Below are positions 1 to 4,647 of a DNA stretch of 5,259 bases, one piece after another. Source of the DNA: Acidobacteriota bacterium (GTDB lineage Bacteria; Acidobacteriota; Terriglobia; UBA7540). The notes under the pieces were generated by a model that searched no databases, was not told the DNA's origin, and saw only the letters and a list, made by a program, of their open reading frames with translations. The stretch is taken from the NCBI GenBank assembly GCA_021784615.1, contig JAJYHU010000352.1, forward strand, positions 1 to 5,259, given 5' to 3'. Made by a program: the position numbers and the translations under genes. The first letter of the stretch is position 1. Every line of letters begins with the position of its first letter.

Positions 1-84
1 GCCATCCTGGCGCTGCGCTGCTGCCACCTCAACGGCCGCTTCGAGGATTACTGGGAGCGCCGACGCGCAGCCCTCGCCGCCTGA
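1..84 (+). CDS. C-terminal fragment of a probable IS transposase (ISKra4-like), 5' end outside the window
   Basis: Frame 1 is open from the window edge to a TGA at 82-84 and encodes 27 residues. The readable pattern is AILALRCCHLNGRFEDYW followed by a basic, alanine-rich tail. A final 'ILaLR...lNGrfedYW' segment is what I remember from the C-termini of ISKra4-family transposases, where it lies just after the catalytic domain. This is recognition from memory over a short stretch; no catalytic residue is in view. If correct, the right end of the insertion sequence should lie within the next hundred or so bases, next to the dehydrogenase operon. I could not identify the terminal inverted repeat because the left end is outside the window. 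It could instead be the tail of an unrelated protein. Confidence 0.45.
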   Translation, partial: AILALRCCHLNGRFEDYWERRRAALAA

Positions 85-124
85 TTCCCACTTCTATGTC
101 GCACACCCAACAAGCAGGCATTCC

Positions 125-154
125 TTGACAGGGGCAGGGGTGGGGTGATAGGTT
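125..154 (+). promoter_or_regulatory. Candidate sigma-70-type promoter for the dehydrogenase operon
   Basis: A perfect -35 hexamer TTGACA lies at 125-130. With an 18-nt spacer the -10 would be TAGGTT at 149-154, which matches TATAAT at only three of six positions. The -35 is strong and the -10 weak. It sits between the upstream stop codon and the first operon gene, so it is well placed. Transcription would begin near 160 and leave a leader of about 60 nt. The spacer is unusually G-rich. Confidence 0.4.
131..152 (+). other. G-run cluster, possible incomplete G-quadruplex
   Basis: Three runs of four G occur at 131-134, 137-140 and 142-145, separated by loops of two and one nt, with a further GG at 151-152. 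This satisfies a two-quartet pattern, or a three-quartet fold lacking one or more guanines. It occupies almost the whole spacer of the candidate promoter. Folding is inference from the base pattern. Confidence 0.35.
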
Positions 155-155
155 A

Positions 156-190
156 CGCAACTCGTCTGAAGGGCGTTAATCCAAGTTGCG
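156..190 (+). repeat. 7-bp inverted repeat in the leader of the dehydrogenase operon
   Basis: CGCAACT at 156-162 is the exact reverse complement of AGTTGCG at 184-190, with 21 nt between. It overlaps the expected transcription start and lies upstream of the Shine-Dalgarno sequence at 204-214. It could be a regulator half-site pair or a weak leader hairpin. A match of this length can also arise by chance. Confidence 0.3.
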
Positions 191-219
191 CTTTTGAGCC
201 CTTGAGGTAAGAGGTGACG

Positions 220-813
220 ATGAAGCGCCGTACCGCTATCCGCTCAATACTGACGCTACCGGCCGCCATGGCTTTGCCGGTCCCATTACCAGCCCAGGTA
301 GCCGGCCCGGCTCCTCCCCCCAGCAATGAAATGCCCGATACGCCCACCGTGGCCGCGGATACGCACACGGATACGGTGGTCAAGGCATTCAACGCCGATC
401 AATTCGCCGCGCTCAACAAGTTGAGTTCCATCCTGGTGCCCTCGCTGCCTGACACCCCTGGCGGCTTGGACGCCAAGGCTGGGGAATTTTTGGATTTTCT
501 GATCAGCCAGTCCCCTCCCGACCGCGTCATGCTTTACAACGAGGGCCTCGACCGGCTGAACCAGGAAGCCCGCAAGCGGACCGGCAAACCCTTCGGCGAG
601 ATTACAGCGGAGCAGGCCCGGCCTATCCTTGCGCCGCTGCACGAGCCGTGGACTTATGAGCCGTCTACGGACCCTTTCACATGCTTCCTGCGGGCGGCGA
701 AGGAAGATATCCTGAAGGCAACCCGAAATTCGCGGCAATATATCAGCGTGGTTTCCCGCCGCAACCGCAGGGCGGGCGGCATGGGAATCTACTGGTTTCC
801 CATCAACGACTGA
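220..813 (+). CDS. Gluconate 2-dehydrogenase subunit 3-like protein (small subunit of a GMC dehydrogenase), Tat-exported
   Basis: This is the small partner subunit of a periplasmic FAD-dependent sugar or glycoside dehydrogenase, 197 aa from ATG 220. The N-terminus, MKRRTAIRSIL followed by a hydrophobic Leu/Ala/Pro stretch ending near PAQ (residue 26), is a twin-arginine-type signal with the Arg pair at residues 3-4. A Pro/Thr/Asp-rich linker follows. The conserved domain starts near residue 57 (FNADQFAALNKLSSILVPS) and contains the family-like segments GEFLDFLI and FLRAAKEDIL. The C-terminus is basic and ends YWFPIND. ATG 220 has GAGG at 211-214 as ribosome site; GTG 214, in frame and preceded by GAGG at 204-207, is an equally spaced alternative that adds two residues. 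The stop is separated from the flavoprotein start by one nucleotide, so the two are surely co-translated. In this family the small subunit typically carries the Tat signal for the complex. Its exact biochemical role is otherwise unclear. Confidence 0.85.
   Translation: MKRRTAIRSILTLPAAMALPVPLPAQVAGPAPPPSNEMPDTPTVAADTHTDTVVKAFNADQFAALNKLSSILVPSLPDTPGGLDAKAGEFLDFLISQSPPDRVMLYNEGLDRLNQEARKRTGKPFGEITAEQARPILAPLHEPWTYEPSTDPFTCFLRAAKEDILKATRNSRQYISVVSRRNRRAGGMGIYWFPIND
781..803 (+). repeat. Perfect 7-bp hairpin at the end of the small-subunit gene, just before the GMC start
   Basis: ATGGGAA at 781-787 pairs exactly with TTCCCAT at 797-803 around a 9-nt loop. It lies inside the last codons of the small-subunit gene and 11 nt before the ATG at 815. 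No Shine-Dalgarno sequence is visible between hairpin and ATG. There is no U-tract, so it is not a terminator. A role in coupling translation of the two subunits is possible but inferred. Confidence 0.35.
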
Positions 814-814
814 C

Positions 815-2377
815 ATGAACACTGGCTACGACGTATTGATTATCGGTTCCGGCGCGTCAGGCGGCTCGGCCGCGCATGTGCTGGCCAAGAAAGGCATCCG
901 ATGCCTGATGCTCGATGCAGGGCCGGCTGTGAACTTTGAGCGTGACCGCGGCTTCAAGCGCGTCTACGATCTTCCTTACCGCGGCTTCGGCAAGCCGGGC
1001 CGATTCCCAAACGTGACGCAGGCCAACGAGTTCAACGGCAACGTGTGGGCGGACCAGAAGAAAAATCCCTACACTTATGACCGATCTGCCCCGTACAACT
1101 GGGTTCGGGTTCGACTGGTGGGCGGAAAGACGCTGTTTTGGGGACGCTGGAGCCTGCGACTCAGCAACTACGAGTTCCGTTGCAAGGATCACGATGGTTA
1201 CGGAACCAATTGGCCCATCCGGTATGAAGATCTGGCCCCTTACTACGACCGGGCGGAGCGAATTTTTAGAGTGACCGGCCAAAAGGCGGGCTTGCCGCAG
1301 CTTCCCGATGGGGTGTTTATTGAAGATAACTCGCCGGACAGTGGCTCGATCCGGCGCTTTGATGCCGCCGCGGCGCGAAGGGGCATCGCCACAACGAAAG
1401 TGCGGCGCGCCAGCGGAGAACTGGCCAGTTCCGTAAATCTGCTTTTGCCGGGCGCGATCGAGACGGGAAACCTGCAAATCATCTCGGACGCCGTGGTGCG
1501 CGAGATCACGACGGACCCCAAGACGGGGCTCGCCAACGGCGCCTATTTTATTGACCGCCGGAGCCAGCACGATTATCACGTGGAGGCGCGGGTGGTGGTG
1601 CTGGGTGCTTCCTGCCTTGAAAGCACGCGCATCCTGCTCAACTCGGGCCTCGCAAACTCGAGCGGCGTTCTCGGGCACTACTTGTTTGACCAGTTCTACG
1701 TCAAAGACGTTGTGGTGGCCGTGGTGCCACAGGCGCGGGGCGGCAATCCTCCGCGGGGGCTGATGGGCGGCGGCGGTTGCGTTCCGAGGTTTCGCAATCT
1801 CAAGACGCGCGAGAAAAATTTTATCCGCGGCTACCTTCTGGATTTCAGCAGCGGAAGCACTCCAGACGCCAAGTACTTTCCTGCTTATGGCGAGGCCCTG
1901 GAAAAGCAATTGGCGGATGTGGAAGGCGCCGGGTTCGGCATATGGGCGATCGGCGAGGTCTTGCCGCGCTATGAAAACCATGTGCGGATCGACAAAAAGG
2001 TTTCGGACGCCTGGGGCATCCCGGCTCTGCACGTTCAAGCGAAATATACCGACAATGAATTTGAGATGGCGAAGGACTCGATGCGCGTGAGTGAAGAATT
2101 GTGCCGGGACGCGGGCTTCGAGGTTGTCGCGAGCCATTGGCAAATGGTTCCGCCGGGTGAAAGTATTCATGAGTTGGGAACTTGCCGCATGGGAGACGAC
2201 CCCAAAACTTCAGTGCTCAACAAATACAATCAATCGCACGACATTAAGAATTTGTTTGTCGTAGACGGGAGCGCCTTTGTTTCCGGCGGCTGTCAGAACC
2301 CAACCCTGACCATCAGCGCATTGGCCATGCGAGCCGCGGAATATCTGGCTGAACAGATGCGCACGAGGGAGATTTGA
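815..2377 (+). CDS. FAD-dependent GMC oxidoreductase (periplasmic sugar/glycoside/polyol dehydrogenase catalytic subunit)
   Basis: The 520-aa product has the full GMC layout and normal length. The N-terminal FAD-binding fold shows GSGASGG at residues 11-17 (GxGxxG), with acidic Asp34 at the end of the second strand (LMLDAG). The FAD-contacting motif VGGKTLFWGRW is at 102-112, followed by NWPIRYEDLAPYYDRAE from about 132. The C-terminal catalytic region has His452 in HELGTCRMG and Asn495 in CQNPTLTI, the His/Asn pair typical of GMC dehydrogenases. There is no signal peptide, so export probably relies on the Tat signal of the small subunit. The cysteines are scattered and no Fe-S motif is seen. 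The gene begins 1 nt after the small-subunit stop and overlaps the cytochrome gene by 4 nt. Gluconate-type, glucose-type and glucoside 3-dehydrogenase activities are all possible; the sequence does not decide the substrate. Confidence 0.92.
   Translation: MNTGYDVLIIGSGASGGSAAHVLAKKGIRCLMLDAGPAVNFERDRGFKRVYDLPYRGFGKPGRFPNVTQANEFNGNVWADQKKNPYTYDRSAPYNWVRVRLVGGKTLFWGRWSLRLSNYEFRCKDHDGYGTNWPIRYEDLAPYYDRAERIFRVTGQKAGLPQLPDGVFIEDNSPDSGSIRRFDAAAARRGIATTKVRRASGELASSVNLLLPGAIETGNLQIISDAVVREITTDPKTGLANGAYFIDRRSQHDYHVEARVVVLGASCLESTRILLNSGLANSSGVLGHYLFDQFYVKDVVVAVVPQARGGNPPRGLMGGGGCVPRFRNLKTREKNFIRGYLLDFSSGSTPDAKYFPAYGEALEKQLADVEGAGFGIWAIGEVLPRYENHVRIDKKVSDAWGIPALHVQAKYTDNEFEMAKDSMRVSEELCRDAGFEVVASHWQMVPPGESIHELGTCRMGDDPKTSVLNKYNQSHDIKNLFVVDGSAFVSGGCQNPTLTISALAMRAAEYLAEQMRTREI
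2365..2371 (+). promoter_or_regulatory. Ribosome binding site supporting the TTG start of the cytochrome gene
   Basis: GAGGGAG lies 2 nt before TTG 2374, inside the last codons of the GMC gene. The spacing is short, but an in-frame TGA at 2350-2352 limits the reading frame. The only other nearby start codon is TTG 2395, which would remove part of the signal peptide. Confidence 0.5.
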
Positions 2378-2859
2378 ACCTCTGCCTTTTCGCTTTGCTT
2401 TTTGCCGCCCTAGCGTCCACCACACCGGCCCATCCGCAGGCGCCCATCCAGCCCATCCCTTACAGCCATAAATTGCACCTCGCTCTGGGCCTGAAATGCC
2501 AAGACTGCCACGAGATGCCGGCGCCTGGTGACACGATGACTCTGCCGCAAACCCCAAAGTGCATGACCTGCCACAGTTCTATTGGCGCTGGCCGTCCGGC
2601 CATTGAAAAACTGAAAGCCTACGCGCAGCAGAAAAGGCCGATCCCCTGGGTAAGAATCTATGAGATTCCGAGTTTCGTTATCTTCAGCCACAAGACGCAC
2701 CTTGACGCCGGCGCCAAATGCGAGTCCTGCCACGGACCTGTGGCCCAGCGCGACCACTTGTGGCGCGAAACCCCGCTTTCCATGGCTTGGTGCGTGAATT
2801 GCCACCGCGAAAAGAAAGCCACCACGGACTGTGGAAGTTGCCATCAGTTACAGGATTAG
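2374..2859 (+). CDS. Periplasmic five-heme c-type cytochrome, c7-like, predicted electron acceptor of the GMC dehydrogenase
   Basis: The 161-aa product has five CXXCH heme-binding motifs, with cysteine pairs starting at residues 42, 63, 116, 140 and 153. Two related units are visible, YSHKLHLALGLKCQDCH (30-46) and FSHKTHLDAGAKCESCH (104-120), each followed by a further CXXCH, which points to internal duplication of a cytochrome c7-type module. Five other histidines after the signal region (32, 35, 106, 109, 128) could serve as distal ligands. The N-terminus is a hydrophobic signal peptide (about 1-19) but has no Lys or Arg before the hydrophobic core, which is odd. The start is TTG, overlapping the GMC stop as TTGA, so translation is probably coupled. 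The role as electron carrier from the flavoprotein to the respiratory chain is inferred from gene order. It differs from the class I triheme cytochrome subunit of classical gluconate dehydrogenases. Confidence 0.9.
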   Translation: MNLCLFALLFAALASTTPAHPQAPIQPIPYSHKLHLALGLKCQDCHEMPAPGDTMTLPQTPKCMTCHSSIGAGRPAIEKLKAYAQQKRPIPWVRIYEIPSFVIFSHKTHLDAGAKCESCHGPVAQRDHLWRETPLSMAWCVNCHREKKATTDCGSCHQLQD

Positions 2860-2938
2860 GCTGCTCGTGGGACAGTCGGAGAATAACCTCTTCCGTTTGT
2901 GGGGCGCGTCAGGCGGGTAACGCAATTCTTCTCCTCGC

Positions 2939-2967
2939 TTGCAGCTAAACAAAAATTAATTCAGAAT
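2939..2967 (+). promoter_or_regulatory. Weak candidate promoter upstream of the efflux genes
   Basis: TTGCAG at 2939-2944 and CAGAAT at 2962-2967 are 17 nt apart, with four of six matches each to the sigma-70 hexamers. They fall in the only AT-rich patch of the 243-nt gap between the cytochrome and the channel gene. A start here would give a leader of about 130 nt. No terminator was seen between the cytochrome stop and this site, so read-through from the first operon is also possible. Confidence 0.25.
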
Positions 2968-2971
2968 TCAG
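2958..2971 (+). repeat. Tandem 7-mer AATTCAG x2
   Basis: AATTCAG occurs twice head to tail (2958-2964 and 2965-2971) and overlaps the candidate -10 of the efflux promoter. It may be a regulator binding site or simple sequence. Nothing else in the window matches it as a tandem. Confidence 0.3.
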
Positions 2972-3091
2972 GTATTGCTCCGGCAGGGTCGGCTATGGTG
3001 AGGAAGAGATGGAAGACACGAGCAGCAAAAGACGCCCGAGCGAAGCCGAGGAGGATTGTCCACGATAGGGCCTGCAGCGCAAACCAGCATC

Positions 3092-3098
3092 AGGAGGT
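3092..3098 (+). promoter_or_regulatory. Strong Shine-Dalgarno sequence that fixes the start of the TolC-like gene
   Basis: AGGAGGT ends 4 nt before GTG 3103. It is the best ribosome site in the window. It argues for GTG 3103 over the in-frame upstream GTG 2899, which would prepend 68 residues of unconvincing, highly basic sequence before the signal peptide. Confidence 0.75.
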
Positions 3099-3102
3099 GG
3101 CC

Positions 3103-4536
3103 GTGCCAAGCAATCGAATCAGGTTCGACGGATTGAAACTGACTGTCCAATTGATCGTGGCGCTCTGTTTAACTGGCGCCGCAGCCACGGGACAGTCCCG
3201 CGGCGCAGCCGGTCCATCCGGTCCATTGAAGGCTCAACTTGCCCCGTCGGCGAAGTCCACAGTATCCAGCTCCAACCAGGATGCTCCGCTTACACTGACG
3301 CTGGAAGACGCGCTCAGGCGCGCAAGGATGTACAGCCCCCAATTCCAAGCTGCGGTGACGGCCGCAAAAATGGCGCGGGAGAACGTTGTTCAGTCCAGAG
3401 CGTCGCTTCTGCCCTCGGCCGATTACACCATGCAGGACCTCACCACGCAGGGCAACGGCATTCTTCCCAGCGGACGATTCGTCACAAATGACGGCGTTCA
3501 CGTCTACCGCGCCTGGGGTGTTTTTAGACAGACCCTCTCTGCCGATACCTTCACGCTTGCCGGATACCGGCGCGCAACCGCGGCGGAAGATATGGCGCGG
3601 GCGCAGCAGGAGATTGCGCGGCGCGGGCTGAACGTGACCGTCACCGCGGCCTACTATGGCCTGGTGGTTGCCGAGCGCCAGTACGCCACCGCGCAACAGA
3701 GCCTGGACCACGCCCAACGTTCGCTCAAAGTCAGCCGGGAATTGGAAAAGGGCGGCGAAGTCGCTCATAGCGACGTGATTACCTTCGAAATCCAAGATAA
3801 CCAGCAGCAGCAGGCGTTCCATGAGGCGAAGCTCGCCATGGAAAATGCGCGCCTCAACCTGGCCGTGCTGCTGTTTCCGGATTTCAATCAAAACTTCAAC
3901 GTTGTGGATGATCTGGACACTTTTCCGCCGCTCCCTACGCTTGTGGATGTCATGAACATGGCAGCGGCCGCCAACCCGGAGGTTCGCACCGCCATGGCGG
4001 CTTTGCGCGAGTCGAGATACGGCGTCTCGCAAGCGCGGGCGGCTTTTCTGCCAACGCTCTCTTTTGATGTCGATTACGGCATCGAAGCCAACGCCCTAGC
4101 GCTTCAGAGCCGAGCCAGTGCATTCCCGGAAGCAGGCAGGCTGCCCAACCTCGGCTTCTTTGTGACAGCAACGCTCAGCGTTCCGGTGTGGCATTGGGGA
4201 GCCACGCTCAGCAAGCTGCGCCAGGCCGAATACCAGCGGCGGCAGGCGCGCGCCGATCTGAGCTTTGCTCAGCGCCAAGTTTTGAAGAACCTCTATTCCT
4301 ACTATAATGAAGCGCGTACGGCCCGGGCGGAGTTGAGCACGCTCGAGAGTTCAGCGAATCTTGCGGCGGAGGGCTTAAGGTTGAACACTCTGCGCTACAA
4401 GGCCGGAGACGCGACGGTGCTGGATCTGTTGAACGCTGAAAACACTTTGACGCAGGCCCGCGACAGTTACGCAACCGGGCTTGCGCGCTATCGGGTAGCC
4501 CTGGCCAATCTCCAGACCCTGACGGGGAGCTTCTAA
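3103..4536 (+). CDS. TolC/OprM-type outer-membrane efflux channel
   Basis: The 477-aa product from GTG 3103 is of normal length for an outer-membrane efflux protein. Residues 1-28 form a Sec signal peptide: basic N-region, LIVALCLTG core, likely cleavage after AAA. A Pro/Ser/Ala-rich linker runs to about residue 62. Two outer-membrane efflux repeats follow, one starting at LTLEDALRRA (about 65) and one near residue 280 (VDVMNMAAAANPEVRTAM). Both show the long helical 'ESRYGVSQARAAFLPTLS' style of coiled-coil barrel protein. The C-terminal signature RYKAGDATVLDLLNAEN and the ending LQTLTGSF are classic for the family. The protein forms the outer-membrane exit duct of a tripartite pump. The next gene is the periplasmic adaptor, so the pump is probably RND-type. 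No lipobox is seen, so it is TolC-like rather than a lipoprotein of the OprM kind. The substrate is unknown. Confidence 0.92.
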   Translation: MPSNRIRFDGLKLTVQLIVALCLTGAAATGQSRGAAGPSGPLKAQLAPSAKSTVSSSNQDAPLTLTLEDALRRARMYSPQFQAAVTAAKMARENVVQSRASLLPSADYTMQDLTTQGNGILPSGRFVTNDGVHVYRAWGVFRQTLSADTFTLAGYRRATAAEDMARAQQEIARRGLNVTVTAAYYGLVVAERQYATAQQSLDHAQRSLKVSRELEKGGEVAHSDVITFEIQDNQQQQAFHEAKLAMENARLNLAVLLFPDFNQNFNVVDDLDTFPPLPTLVDVMNMAAAANPEVRTAMAALRESRYGVSQARAAFLPTLSFDVDYGIEANALALQSRASAFPEAGRLPNLGFFVTATLSVPVWHWGATLSKLRQAEYQRRQARADLSFAQRQVLKNLYSYYNEARTARAELSTLESSANLAAEGLRLNTLRYKAGDATVLDLLNAENTLTQARDSYATGLARYRVALANLQTLTGSF

Positions 4537-4647
4537 TTGATACTACTTGGACCACCGCTGGCGGCGCAGGGCCAGAAAATCGTGAGGACTGAAAATTCCT
4601 CTGACACCGCCGGGCACCGGAGCGGACACAAGGCGGTACTGCAACCG

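Noticed and set aside
857..2170. Long open frame of 437 codons on the - strand inside the GMC gene
   Set aside because: It is antisense to a gene with clear FAD and catalytic motifs, its translation shows no recognisable domain, and long antisense frames are expected in GC-rich coding DNA.
2860..2938. Rho-independent terminator after the cytochrome gene
   Set aside because: No GC-rich stem followed by a T-run was found. CGGAGA/TCTTCCG at 2877-2895 is an imperfect short match without a T-tract.
2899..3102. N-terminal extension of the TolC-like gene back to GTG 2899
   Set aside because: The extension is basic and low in hydrophobicity and would bury the signal peptide 68 residues inside. A strong AGGAGGT sits directly before GTG 3103.
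3188..3200. Palindrome CGGGACAGTCCCG within the signal-peptide codons of the channel gene, with GGGACAGTC also at 2869-2877
   Set aside because: A short GC-rich palindrome inside coding sequence and a 9-mer repeat in a region this size are compatible with chance. No further copies were noticed.
3169..4032. 287-codon open frame on the - strand in the TolC-like gene
   Set aside because: It is a shadow of the channel gene with Arg/His/Gly-rich translation, no domain and no ribosome site of note.
4466..4475. GTTACGCAAC also present at 152-161
   Set aside because: A 10-mer shared between two sites in about 5 kb is expected by chance, and this copy is inside the conserved channel C-terminus.
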